64,000 nt of DNA from Sphingomonas swuensis (GCF_039538045.1 NZ_BAABBQ010000001.1:1386001-1450000); one strand, 5' to 3'. Positions 25,414-34,050 are shown, numbered from the stretch's first letter. Notes: generated by a model not told the origin, from the letters alone. Program-made: numbers and translations.

Positions 25414-25442
25414 GTATTAACCTTAATCGATACGGTTAGCAA
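25414..25442 (-). promoter_or_regulatory. Promoter of the small W-rich transcript, with CtrA-like repeats
   Basis: Minus-strand TTGCTA (25437-25442), 17-bp spacer, TAATAC (25414-25419), giving a start near 25407 and a leader of about 38 nucleotides. Around the -35 box CTAACCG occurs twice (CTAACCGTTTGCTAACCG, that is CTAA-N7-CTAA), and TTAAGGTTAA overlaps the -10. These resemble, imperfectly, CtrA sites (TTAA-N7-TTAA), so cell-cycle control is possible but unproven. Confidence 0.5.
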
Positions 25443-25541
25443 ACGGTTAGGCAAATTCCTTAGGCAGATTCCTAGAGCACGCGAAAGAACGACCTCGTCC
25501 GAAGTAGACGAGACCGGTCGATCAGGATCTGGGAAGTGGGT

Positions 25542-27830
25542 TCAGGCGACCCGGCGGGTCGAGCGGATCTGAAGGCGCTGGATCAGTTCGCGAACGCCCA
25601 TCGGGCGACCGATGGCGAAGCCCTGGGCGACGTCGCAGCCCATCCGGGTGAGCTCGTCGAGACACTGCTTGTCCTCGACTCCCTCGGCGACAACGGTGCG
25701 GCCGAGCGAGTGGGCGAGGGCGATGGTCGACTGGACCATGATGAGGTCGGAGCGGTTGACCCGCATCGACTTGACGAAGCTCTGGTCGATCTTGATCTCG
25801 TTCGCCGGGATCTTCTTTAGATAGTCGAGGGTCGACAGGCCCGTCCCGTAATCGTCGATCGCGATCCGCACGCCGAGGCGGGTCAGGGCATCGAGCGTGG
25901 CAAGGCCGCTGTCGGCGTCCTGCAGCGTCGCGGTCTCGGTCAGTTCGAGGGTGAGGTGCCGCGGATCGAGGTCGTGCGCGGCGAGCATCGCCGTGATCCG
26001 GTCGAGAAGGTCGCGGTCGCTGAGCAGCCGCGCCGACAGGTTGACCGCGATCTGGAACGGCACGCCGCGCCGATTTACGGCCGCCGCCGCACCGATGGCG
26101 CGATCGAGGACGAAGTCGGTCAGCTTGGCGATGCGGCCGTTGTTCTCCGCCGCGGCGACGAATTCAGAGGGGCTGATCGGGCCCTTGTGCGGGTGCGTCC
26201 AGCGGGCGAGCGCCTCGGCACCGATGATCTGGCCGCGCTTGATGTCATATTGCGGCTGGTAAGCGAGCCAGACCTCGCCCTGGTCGATCGCCTGGTCGAG
26301 CTCGCCGAGCAGCGAGACGCGCCAGTTGACCTCCTCCTGTCGAGCCGGGTCGTGCAGCTTCCAGCGCAGCCCCTCGTTCCAGGCCTCGTCGGCGGCAAGC
26401 ACCGCGCTTCCGATCCGGTTGGCGAGGGTCCGGGTCAGGCCGAGCTCGGCGCCGAAGCTCAGCGCGACGTCAATCTGGCGGCCCGCCACCTGCACCGGCG
26501 AGCGGAAAAGCGAGTGGAGCGCCTCGAGATGGTTGCCGAGCGGCGCGGTGGTCGGGACCGTCCAGGCGAAGGTGCCGTCGTCGCCCTGGTAGATGGTATC
26601 CTGATGCCCCGCCGACAGCCGGGCGATGATCTGCCGATAGGCTTCCTTCTGCTCGACCTCGTTGAGGGCGCTGCTGATCTCGGCGAAGTTGTGGATCTTG
26701 GCCAGCACCAGCGGATTGTCGATCCGCCCGCCGCCACGAAGCGCCGCGAAGGTCGGCAATCCCGTCTGTTCGTGGACGAGACCGCGACGCTTTATGCGGA
26801 GTACCGCCAAGCGCCATGAAACGATCGTGAGGAGAACAAGCCCGGGAACGACGTCGACCGCGACATAGGCTTGTTCGAGAAGCAGAGGCATGAAGAGCAG
26901 GCTGGTGATACCGCCTACGAGCCAGAATGGGCGGAGAGTTCCCCCTCGCAACACCGCCGCAAGTGAAAGCATGATGGCAATGGCGAGCGCCGGGAGCCCA
27001 CCGTAATCGACCGGCGTTGCGCGCAACAGGGTCTCGGCCGCGATGGCATGCACATACGCGCCAGAAAGCCTGCCGTGACTCGGCAGCCAGAATTGGTCTC
27101 CTAGCTGGTCGGCGTTGAGACCGATGATCAGGCTTTTGCCTGCTAGGGCATTCGCTGGAACCTTGCCGCTGAGGAGGTCGGCAGCCGAATAGTAAGGGAT
27201 GGTGCTCGGGCGGATGGAGTAGTCGATCCAGAACTGGCGCTTGTCCGTCACCGTCCGGCCCGCGAGGCTCCCCGCAAAAGTCGGCGTCTGGCGACCCGCG
27301 ACGTCGACGCTGACGAAGTTGTTCCAGACGGCATTGCGATAGTCGTAGAGAGTCGTTGCGCTGGCCAGCCGCGCATTGTCAGCAAACATGGGCAGAGGAC
27401 GGGTAAGCTCGGTCTTGATCGCCCGGTCGGTTCCAAGGCGCTCTCGATCCGCAAGGACGACCCTGTGTGAGCGCTTCATTGCCTCTGCCAGCGCCCGGTC
27501 TTCGGCGGGCAGCGACGGGCTGTCGTAGATGAGGTCGAGATGTATGTTCTTGGCGCCCGCGGCGGTCGCCTTGTCGATCAAGCGAGCTTGGGTCGATCGC
27601 GGCCAGGGCCAAGTCCCGACCCGTTGCAGGCTTTGATCATCGATTCCGATCAGTACGACCTGCCCGCTCGCGTCGCTCGGATGCGAGGCATAGCGCACGA
27701 CCCGCAGACTATCTTCCAGCGGCTGCCCCAGCTGCAGAGCCCAGCAGAGGAGGGCAGCACCGATCGCCCACAGGAGCAGCTTGCGCTGGCCCCGCCGATC
27801 GTCGCCGCCCTGTTCCTGTGCCGAGCGCAT
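25542..27830 (-). CDS. CHASE2 sensor with degenerate GGDEF and active-looking EAL domain
   Basis: A 762-residue membrane protein likely to hydrolyse cyclic di-GMP. Order: N-terminal membrane helix (about 19-37), periplasmic CHASE2 domain (about 40-280), three membrane helices (about 285-350), a GGDEF-like domain without the signature (about 360-500), and an EAL domain (about 515-750). The EAL domain keeps EALARW, ELTET, IDDYGTG, KIDQSFV and VAEGVED, the metal and catalytic residues of active phosphodiesterases. It diverges from pntA2. The ligand of CHASE2 is unknown. ATG at 27830. Confidence 0.93.
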   Translation of the reverse strand: MRSAQEQGGDDRRGQRKLLLWAIGAALLCWALQLGQPLEDSLRVVRYASHPSDASGQVVLIGIDDQSLQRVGTWPWPRSTQARLIDKATAAGAKNIHLDLIYDSPSLPAEDRALAEAMKRSHRVVLADRERLGTDRAIKTELTRPLPMFADNARLASATTLYDYRNAVWNNFVSVDVAGRQTPTFAGSLAGRTVTDKRQFWIDYSIRPSTIPYYSAADLLSGKVPANALAGKSLIIGLNADQLGDQFWLPSHGRLSGAYVHAIAAETLLRATPVDYGGLPALAIAIMLSLAAVLRGGTLRPFWLVGGITSLLFMPLLLEQAYVAVDVVPGLVLLTIVSWRLAVLRIKRRGLVHEQTGLPTFAALRGGGRIDNPLVLAKIHNFAEISSALNEVEQKEAYRQIIARLSAGHQDTIYQGDDGTFAWTVPTTAPLGNHLEALHSLFRSPVQVAGRQIDVALSFGAELGLTRTLANRIGSAVLAADEAWNEGLRWKLHDPARQEEVNWRVSLLGELDQAIDQGEVWLAYQPQYDIKRGQIIGAEALARWTHPHKGPISPSEFVAAAENNGRIAKLTDFVLDRAIGAAAAVNRRGVPFQIAVNLSARLLSDRDLLDRITAMLAAHDLDPRHLTLELTETATLQDADSGLATLDALTRLGVRIAIDDYGTGLSTLDYLKKIPANEIKIDQSFVKSMRVNRSDLIMVQSTIALAHSLGRTVVAEGVEDKQCLDELTRMGCDVAQGFAIGRPMGVRELIQRLQIRSTRRVA

Positions 27831-27976
27831 GGGCGTCCCCTACGCCATCAAAGGTTAGGAAATCGGAAACCCTGCGCGAGTGAATCGATTGAAGGTCCGG
27901 TCCGGACCTATCCATTTAGCACTTGGGGACGCAGGCATCGCTGTGCCATGCACTGCCCTAACCCAAGGGGAGGCTC

Positions 27977-28264
27977 ATGGACTTCATTGCCATCCTGTCG
28001 ATCTTCGTGCTCGCCTGCTTCGTCGGCTATTATGTCGTCTGGTCGGTGACCCCGGCGCTCCACACGCCGCTGATGGCGGTGACCAACGCCATTTCTTCCG
28101 TGATCATCGTCGGCGCGCTGATCGCCGCCGCCGCGTCCGGAAGCGCGACCTCGAAGTGGCTCGGCCTGCTCGCCGTGGTGCTTGCCTCGATCAACATCTT
28201 CGGCGGCTTCGCGGTGACCAGCCGAATGCTCGCCATGTACAAGAAGAAGGAGCGGCCCGAGTGA
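27977..28264 (+). CDS. pntA2: NAD(P) transhydrogenase alpha subunit part 2
   Basis: A 95-residue membrane subunit with three hydrophobic segments (about 2-24, 30-52 and 57-80), the split C-terminal membrane part of PntA found in alphaproteobacteria. With PntB it forms the proton channel of the proton-translocating transhydrogenase. ATG at 27977 follows GGGGAGG. It ends in a GTGA overlap with pntB. The usual upstream partner, the NAD-binding subunit PntA1, is not here: the preceding gene is the divergent CHASE2-EAL protein. Confidence 0.94.
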   Translation: MDFIAILSIFVLACFVGYYVVWSVTPALHTPLMAVTNAISSVIIVGALIAAAASGSATSKWLGLLAVVLASINIFGGFAVTSRMLAMYKKKERPE

Positions 28265-29775
28265 GCTTCCCCGCCGTTCCCGACGCCGCCAACGCCCATG
28301 CCACCCCCGCCTGGGTGATGCTCGCCTATCTCGTCGCCGGGGTCTGCTTCATCCTCGCGCTTCGCGGCCTGTCGAGTCCCGCCACCAGCCAGCGCGGCAA
28401 CCGCCTCGGCATGATCGGCATGGCGATCGCGGTGGTGACGACGCTGCTCGTCGCCTTCGGTTTCGGTGAACTGTTCGGGGGCGCCGCGGACGAGACCCGG
28501 TTCCTTGCGGTCGATTCCGTCGCCCTTGTCGAGATCCTCGCCGCCATCGGCATCGGCGCGGTCATCGGCATCGTCGGCGCGCGCCGCATCCAGATGACGG
28601 CGATGCCGCAATTGGTCGCGGCCTTCCACAGCCTCGTCGGCCTCGCCGCGGTGCTGGTCGGTGCCGCCGCCTTCCTCAACCCGGAGGCTTTCGGGATCGC
28701 GACGCGCGTCACCCCGATTGCGACCAACAGCTTCCTCTTCATCAACCCCGTCAGCCGGATCGAGCTCGGGCTCGGCGTCGCAATCGGCGCGATCACTTTC
28801 TCGGGCTCGGTCATCGCCTTCCTCAAGCTGAACGGCAACATGGGCGGCGCGCCCATCCTCTTGCCCGGCCGCCACGTCATAAACCTCGGCATCCTCGCCC
28901 TCATCCTCGGGCTGGTCGGCTGGTTCACCCAGGACCAGAGTCCGTGGATATTCTGGACCATCCTCGCGCTCTCCTTCGCCATCGGCTTCCTGCTGATCAT
29001 CCCGATCGGCGGCGCCGACATGCCGGTCGTGGTCTCGATGCTGAACAGCTATTCGGGCTGGGCCGCGGCGGCGATGGGCTTCACGCTCCACAATTCGGCG
29101 ATGATCATCACCGGGGCGCTGGTCGGAAGCTCGGGCGCGATCCTCAGCTACATCATGTGCCGGGCAATGAACCGCAGTTTCCTTTCCGTCATCGCCGGCG
29201 GCTTCGGCGCGACCGCGAGCGCCGGGGCAGGGGAGGTCATCGACCGTCCCTACAAGCGCGGCAGCGCCGAGGACGCCGCCTTCCTGATGAAGCAGGCCGA
29301 CCAGGTCGTGATCGTGCCCGGCTACGGCATGGCGGTCGCGCAGGCGCAGCACATCCTGCGCGAGATGGCCGACCTCCTCAAGAAGGAAGGGGTGCGCGTC
29401 AAATATGCCATTCACCCCGTCGCCGGCCGCATGCCCGGGCACATGAACGTCCTCCTCGCCGAGGCCAACGTCCCCTACGACGAGGTGTTCGAGCTCGAGG
29501 ACATCAACTCGGAGTTCGCCCAGACCGACGTCGCCTTCGTCATCGGCGCCAACGATGTCACCAACCCCGCCGCCAAGACCGACAAGAGCTCGCCCATCTA
29601 CGGAATGCCCGTGCTCGACGTCGAGAAGGCGCGCACCGTGCTGTTCATCAAGCGCTCGATGGGCGGTGCGGGCTACGCCGGCGTCGACAACGAGCTCTTC
29701 TACCGCGACAACACGATGATGCTGCTCGCCGACGCCAAGAAGATGGTCGAGGAAATCGTCAAGGCGCTGGGGTAG
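28261..29775 (+). CDS. pntB: NAD(P) transhydrogenase beta subunit
   Basis: A 504-residue subunit combining about nine membrane helices (residues 18-300) with the cytosolic NADP-binding domain III, which includes VIVPGYGMAVAQAQH (about 351-365) and IGANDVTNPAA. It transfers hydride between NADH and NADP+ driven by the proton gradient. GTG at 28261 overlaps the pntA2 stop. A much longer in-frame upstream extension covering pntA2 is not real. Confidence 0.97.
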   Translation: MSFPAVPDAANAHATPAWVMLAYLVAGVCFILALRGLSSPATSQRGNRLGMIGMAIAVVTTLLVAFGFGELFGGAADETRFLAVDSVALVEILAAIGIGAVIGIVGARRIQMTAMPQLVAAFHSLVGLAAVLVGAAAFLNPEAFGIATRVTPIATNSFLFINPVSRIELGLGVAIGAITFSGSVIAFLKLNGNMGGAPILLPGRHVINLGILALILGLVGWFTQDQSPWIFWTILALSFAIGFLLIIPIGGADMPVVVSMLNSYSGWAAAAMGFTLHNSAMIITGALVGSSGAILSYIMCRAMNRSFLSVIAGGFGATASAGAGEVIDRPYKRGSAEDAAFLMKQADQVVIVPGYGMAVAQAQHILREMADLLKKEGVRVKYAIHPVAGRMPGHMNVLLAEANVPYDEVFELEDINSEFAQTDVAFVIGANDVTNPAAKTDKSSPIYGMPVLDVEKARTVLFIKRSMGGAGYAGVDNELFYRDNTMMLLADAKKMVEEIVKALG

Positions 29776-29946
29776 AAACACTGACGCAACGCTTTGTCTC
29801 TCCCTCGCCACAGTCCGCCTTTGCCGCGTTAATCTGCCCCCAAATTGCCCTTCACCCGCTTGTCCGCGGCGCGCCGCTGCGCAACAAGAGCGACGTTAAC
29901 TATTTGGCGCCGCACCCGTAGTGCGGCGGGGTGAGGGGAAGCAAAG

Positions 29947-30666
29947 GTGCACAAGCTCGGGATCGTCGGCGGGGCGAGCTGGAATTCGACCGCGCTCTAT
30001 TACGAGCACATCAACCGCGGCGTCGCGCAGCGTCTCGGCGGGCTCCACAGCGCGCGGCTGGTGATCGAAAGCCTCGACTGCGAGGACGATTATGCCGCCT
30101 TCCACCGCTGCGGCGACTGGGCCGGGGGCGAGAAGGTCATCCTGGACACGGTCGCCCGGCTGGTCGCGGCGGGAGCGGAGGGGGTGATCCTCACCTCCAA
30201 CACCATGCACAAGCATTATGACGCGGTCGCCGCCGCAGCGACCGTCCCCGTCCTCCACATCGGCGAGGTTGCCGCGTCGCGCATCGCCGCCGACGGCCGC
30301 CGCACCGTCGCCCTGCTCGGCACCCGCGTCACCATGACCGAGCCGCACGTCCGGCAACATTTCGACAGCCGCAACGTCACCCTCGCGCCGATCGAGGAAA
30401 GCTGGATCACCGAGGTCGACCGGATTATCTACGAGGAACTCGCCGCCGGCCGCGTTGTCCGTGACAGCCAGCGCAAGTTGAAGACCCTCATCACCGAACT
30501 CGGAAAGAAGCGCGTCGAGGCGATCGTGCTCGGCTGCACCGAACTGGTGCTGGCGGTCGACCCGCGCGCCAACGTCCTGCCGGTCTACGACACCACCGCC
30601 ATCCACGCCCGCGCAGCGGTCGACTGGATGCTCGCCGAAAAGGAAGAGGCGAGGGCCGCCGCCTGA
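29947..30666 (+). CDS. Aspartate/glutamate racemase family protein
   Basis: A 239-residue PLP-independent amino-acid racemase with the MHKLGIVGGASWNSTALYY start and the GCTE motif carrying the second catalytic cysteine (about C199). At the first catalytic position the family usually has Cys; here the motif is TSNTMHK with Ser, similar to E. coli YgeA-type enzymes that have Thr there. That asymmetric active site is linked to one-directional preference for L-substrates. The start is GTG at 29947. The stop codon lies in a direct repeat. Confidence 0.9.
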   Translation: MHKLGIVGGASWNSTALYYEHINRGVAQRLGGLHSARLVIESLDCEDDYAAFHRCGDWAGGEKVILDTVARLVAAGAEGVILTSNTMHKHYDAVAAAATVPVLHIGEVAASRIAADGRRTVALLGTRVTMTEPHVRQHFDSRNVTLAPIEESWITEVDRIIYEELAAGRVVRDSQRKLKTLITELGKKRVEAIVLGCTELVLAVDPRANVLPVYDTTAIHARAAVDWMLAEKEEARAAA

Positions 30667-30830
30667 GCCTCGCCGCAGCCCTCCAGGAAGGCAGCGGTCT
30701 GAGCCTTACCGCAGCCCTCCTTAAGGAGGGCAGCGCAAGCGCAGCTTGCGCGGGCGGTCCGGATGACCGGACTTCGCCCGCCAAACCCCTCCGGCCGCTT
30801 GCGCGGCCACCTCGCCTTGGGGAAGGAGCG
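30664..30830. repeat. Intergenic repeat cluster
   Basis: TGAGCCT followed by CCGCAGCCCTCC occurs twice (30664-30684 and 30700-30720, two differences in 21 bases), followed by CCCTCCTTAAGGAGGG and by the palindrome GCGCAAGC-GCA-GCTTGCGC. The first repeat includes the racemase TGA. The cluster separates the convergent racemase and GreA/GreB-type genes and could terminate both. Confidence 0.65.
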
Positions 30831-30833
30831 GCT

Positions 30834-31289
30834 TCAGGCCACCTCGATCGCGACGATCTCCACCATGCCCCCGGGCCCCTCGACCTCTTCGCCGACCTCG
30901 GCGCCGAGCATCGCCCTGACCAGCGGCGCGGTGAAGCCGACCCGGCCCGCGGCGGGTTCGCTCTCGTCGTGGCCGACGATCTCGACCGTTTTCTCCACCC
31001 CATCCCGGGCATAGGTCACCCGGGTCCCCACCGCGACCTCGTCGCCGCTCGGCACCGGCGCCAGCTGCGCGGTAGCCGCCCGCGAGCGCCAGTAGCGCGC
31101 GTCGCGAAGCACCTTCTTGCGCTCCTCGTCGGACAATGGCTCGCTCAAGCGCGCCTCGAGCGCCGCCCCCTGCGCCTCGATCAGCTCCAGACCCCGCGCG
31201 GTGACGAGATTGGGCCCCGGCGGGATCGGCAGCTCGAACTTTGGCTCGAGATGCTCCTCGTCGCTCTCCCGGCGAAAGGCGACGCTCAT
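30834..31289 (-). CDS. GreA/GreB-family transcription elongation factor
   Basis: A 151-residue protein with a weak N-terminal coiled-coil region (about 28-75) and a C-terminal FKBP-like domain with VGTRVTYARDGVEKTVEIVG (about 87-106) and PLVRAMLGAEVGEEVEG. Gre factors bind the RNA polymerase secondary channel and stimulate transcript cleavage. The usual acidic tip residues (two carboxylates between the helices) are suggested by SDEER but the coiled coil is short, so activity may differ. ATG at 31289. Confidence 0.85.
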   Translation of the reverse strand: MSVAFRRESDEEHLEPKFELPIPPGPNLVTARGLELIEAQGAALEARLSEPLSDEERKKVLRDARYWRSRAATAQLAPVPSGDEVAVGTRVTYARDGVEKTVEIVGHDESEPAAGRVGFTAPLVRAMLGAEVGEEVEGPGGMVEIVAIEVA

Positions 31290-31367
31290 GCGATGGGGCG
31301 CTTCTGGTTCATGTCCTGGTAGATAGGAACGTCTGCTGTGGGTGGAAAGCGGACGTTCTCCGACGGG

Positions 31368-31634
31368 TTATCCCTCGATGAGCACCCAACCTCTGAATGC
31401 CCAGATCGCATTGGCGATTATTACACCAATAAGCCCACCCCAGAGTGACTCGGAACTTGCAATCTCCTGCCCAATTACAAGGCGGAAAAAGAGCCAAGTC
31501 GCGGTCAGTGTGCCGACGCACATGGCCGAACGCTTCAGCACTTCCGTTTTGGAGGGTCGCCGAACAGAACGTTCCACTCTGTGGAAGCCGTCCCACTCGA
31601 CGCGCGTTTCCGAACTCGAAATCTCGTCGGCCAT
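31368..31634 (-). CDS. Small membrane protein of unknown function
   Basis: An 88-residue ORF with two hydrophobic segments (about 34-52 and 62-84) after a charged N-terminal half (RVEWDGFHRVERSVRR). The region is clearly less GC-rich than its surroundings, so it could be a recently acquired gene. No family recognised. ATG at 31634; the next gene (uvrC) is divergent. Confidence 0.55.
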   Translation of the reverse strand: MADEISSSETRVEWDGFHRVERSVRRPSKTEVLKRSAMCVGTLTATWLFFRLVIGQEIASSESLWGGLIGVIIANAIWAFRGWVLIEG

Positions 31635-31965
31635 ATCGCGAGCTTACCCTATCGACCAACGCTAGCAACGGGTCGAAAGCGGACACAACCACCCGCGATG
31701 CTAGATCGCTGTCCTACTCGGCATTCTTGTGCCATATAGGTTCAATGAGCGCACGTCTGGGTGAAACCATTGCTGCACTGCCTGCCGTGGCAGCCAAGCC
31801 ACATCCCGTTGCAGGCAAGGCAGCCGCAAGCATCCCGACACCCCCGTACCCTGTGAACTTCGTGAACTTCGAACCGCGCGGGACCCCCGCACCCTGGGAA
31901 CTTCGAGAACTTCGCACCCTCGAGAGTGCTTCCGAAATCCCACAGTGCGTCCTACATCGCACCCC
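31635..31965. other. Gene-free region with lower GC and direct repeats
   Basis: I see no convincing gene here. The stretch contains GGTCGAAAGCGGAC, partly matching GGTGGAAAGCGGAC at 31342-31355 on the other side of the small membrane protein gene, and a 35-bp direct repeat near uvrC. Base composition up to about 31740 is more AT-rich than the flanks. Confidence 0.6.
31841..31918 (+). repeat. Two 35-bp direct repeats upstream of uvrC
   Basis: Copies at 31841-31875 and 31884-31918 match at 31 of 35 positions and start 43 bp apart. Each contains two GAACTTCG units spaced nine bases apart. The second copy ends 47 bp before the uvrC ATG, so the array lies where a promoter or regulator site would be. 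Confidence 0.7.
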
Positions 31966-33912
31966 ATGAATCGCACCCCGGCCGACCGTCCGGATCATCC
32001 CAGCGCCGCCAGCCGCTTCAACGAGGACGCCGCGACCTTTACCGTGTCGGGGGGTGGGGAGGCGCCCGACCTCGAGGCGGGGGTCGCCGCCATCCGCAAT
32101 GTCGTCAAGACCTTGCCTGTCCGCCCCGGCGTCTACCGGATGCAGGACAGCCGCGGCGAGGTGCTCTACGTCGGCAAGGCGCGCGCGCTCAAGAACCGGG
32201 TGACCAACTATACCCAGGTCGCGCGGCTGTCGAAGCGGCTCCAGCGGATGGTCGCGCAGACCCGCTCGATGACCATCGTCACGACCCATACCGAGGCCGA
32301 GGCGCTGCTTCTCGAAGCGCAGCTGATCAAGCGCTTCCGCCCGCCCTACAACGTGCTGCTACGCGACGACAAAAGCTTCCCCTTCATCCTGCTTCGCGAG
32401 GACCATGCCTTTCCCCGCGTCCAGAAGCATCGCGGCGCCAGGCGCGCCAAGGGGCAGTATTTCGGGCCCTTCGCAAGCGCGGGCTCGGTCACCCGGACGC
32501 TGAACGCGCTGCAGAAATTGTTCCTGCTCCGCTCCTGCTCGGACGGCTTCTTCAACAACCGCTCGCGGCCCTGCCTGCTTTACCAGATCCGCCGCTGCTC
32601 GGGCCCCTGCGTCGGGCGGATCGAGCCCGACGCCTATGCCGAGCTGGTCGAGGACGCGAAGAACTTCCTCGCCGGCAAGTCGACCGGGGTCCAGGCCCGC
32701 CTGTCGAAGCAGATGGCCGAAGCCGCGGAGAAGATGGATTTCGAGCTTGCCGCCATCTACCGCGACCGGCTCCGCGCGCTGACCTACATCCAGGGTTCGC
32801 AGACCGTCCATGCCGAGGGGCTGGGCGACGCCGACATCTTCGCGCTCGCCGCCAAGGGTGGATCGATGTGCATCCAGGCCTTCTTCATCCGCGGCGGGCA
32901 GAATTGGGGGCATCGCGCCTTCTTCCCGAGCCACACCGCCGACATTCCCGAGGCGGAGGTGCTCTCCTCCTTCCTGATCCAGTTCTACGAGGACATGCCG
33001 CCGCCCCGGCGGATCCTCGTCGACCGCGATCCGGCCGAGGCCGAACTGGTCGCCGAGGCCTTGTGCGAGAAGGCCGGGCGCAAGGTGCTGATCGAGCGGC
33101 CCCAGCGCGGCGACCGCCGCAAGCTCGTCGACCAGGCCAGCCGCAACGCGGTCGAGGCGCTCGACCGCCGCCACGCCGAAAGCACGACCCAGACCAAGCT
33201 GCTGCGCGAGCTCGCCGACACGTTCGAACTTCCCGACGCGCCCAAGCGGATCGAGGTCTATGACAACAGCCACATCATGGGCACCGCCGCGACCGGGGCG
33301 ATGATCGTCGCCGGGCCGCAGGGCTTCGTGAAGAACAGTTATCGCAAGTTCAACATCAAGAAGGCGGCGACCGACGACGACTTCGGGATGATGAAGGAAG
33401 TGCTCGAGCGGCGCTTCCAGCGTTTGGAGAAGGACGATCCCGACCGCAGCAGCGGCGAATGGCCCGACCTCATCCTGATCGACGGCGGCCGCGGACAGTT
33501 GAACGCGGTGCTCGAGATCATGGAAGATGCCGGGGTCCACGACGTGCCCGTGGTCGGCGTCGCCAAGGGCCCGCACCACGGCCGCGAGGGCAGGGAGGTG
33601 TTCCACCTTCCCAACGGGCGGGAGCTGACCTTCCCCGTCAACGCGCCCTTGCTCTTCTACCTCCAGCGCCTGCGCGACGAGGCGCACCGCTTCGCCATCG
33701 GCACCCACCGCGCCAAGAGGGCGAAGAACCTCACCACCTCGACGCTCGACGAAGTCCCCGGCATCGGCCCGACGAGGAAGCGCGCGCTGCTGATGCACTT
33801 CGGAACCGCCCGCGCGGTCAAGGGCGCCGCGCTCGAGGATCTCGAGAAAGCCCCCGGGATCAGCAAGGCCACCGCCCGGCAGCTCTATGACTATTTCCAC
33901 CCGGGTGGGTGA
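31966..33912 (+). CDS. uvrC: Excinuclease ABC subunit C
   Basis: A 648-residue UvrC that makes the dual incisions of nucleotide excision repair. It has the GIY-YIG 3'-incision domain (GVYRMQDSRGEVLYVGKARAL, split over about 51-71), the UVR domain (about 245-275), the RNase H-like 5'-incision domain (EVYDNSHIMGTAATGAMIV), and a C-terminal double helix-hairpin-helix (PGIGPTRKRALLMHFG and APGISKATARQLYDYF). ATG at 31966 is chosen over 31945; a non-conserved N-terminal tail of about 40 residues precedes the nuclease domain either way. Confidence 0.97.
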   Translation: MNRTPADRPDHPSAASRFNEDAATFTVSGGGEAPDLEAGVAAIRNVVKTLPVRPGVYRMQDSRGEVLYVGKARALKNRVTNYTQVARLSKRLQRMVAQTRSMTIVTTHTEAEALLLEAQLIKRFRPPYNVLLRDDKSFPFILLREDHAFPRVQKHRGARRAKGQYFGPFASAGSVTRTLNALQKLFLLRSCSDGFFNNRSRPCLLYQIRRCSGPCVGRIEPDAYAELVEDAKNFLAGKSTGVQARLSKQMAEAAEKMDFELAAIYRDRLRALTYIQGSQTVHAEGLGDADIFALAAKGGSMCIQAFFIRGGQNWGHRAFFPSHTADIPEAEVLSSFLIQFYEDMPPPRRILVDRDPAEAELVAEALCEKAGRKVLIERPQRGDRRKLVDQASRNAVEALDRRHAESTTQTKLLRELADTFELPDAPKRIEVYDNSHIMGTAATGAMIVAGPQGFVKNSYRKFNIKKAATDDDFGMMKEVLERRFQRLEKDDPDRSSGEWPDLILIDGGRGQLNAVLEIMEDAGVHDVPVVGVAKGPHHGREGREVFHLPNGRELTFPVNAPLLFYLQRLRDEAHRFAIGTHRAKRAKNLTTSTLDEVPGIGPTRKRALLMHFGTARAVKGAALEDLEKAPGISKATARQLYDYFHPGG

Positions 33913-33918
33913 CTCCCC

Positions 33919-34050
33919 GAACCTCCCCGTTGCGCAGCGATGGGGAGGGGGACCGCTCGGCAAAGCCGAGGGGTGGAGGGGCCACTCGCACCTTCGCAGG
34001 CCCCTCCGTCAGCGCTGTGCGCTGCCACCTCCCCATCGCTGCGCGACGGG
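33919..34050. repeat. Long palindromic intergenic repeat (family B, copy 1)
   Basis: The 130-bp element has outer arms with ACCTCCCC..TTGCGCAGCGATGG and CCATCGCTGCGCGACGGG and inner arms with GGAGGGGCC and GGCCCCTCC. It matches the element at 43797-43931 in order and sequence. It separates uvrC and recO. Confidence 0.75.

Noticed and set aside
27880..29775. An N-terminally extended version of pntB covering pntA2
   Set aside because: The extension is out of frame with pntA2 and has no homology; GTG at 28261 overlapping the pntA2 stop gives the correct protein start.
31309..31692. A 127-codon minus-strand ORF around the low-GC region
   Set aside because: It overlaps the more plausible small membrane protein in another frame, and part of it translates repeat DNA (SAFHPQQTF).
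31322..31740. A possible insertion sequence or island, suggested by lower GC
   Set aside because: No transposase or integrase fragment and no flanking terminal repeats are seen; only a small hypothetical gene and short repeats are present.
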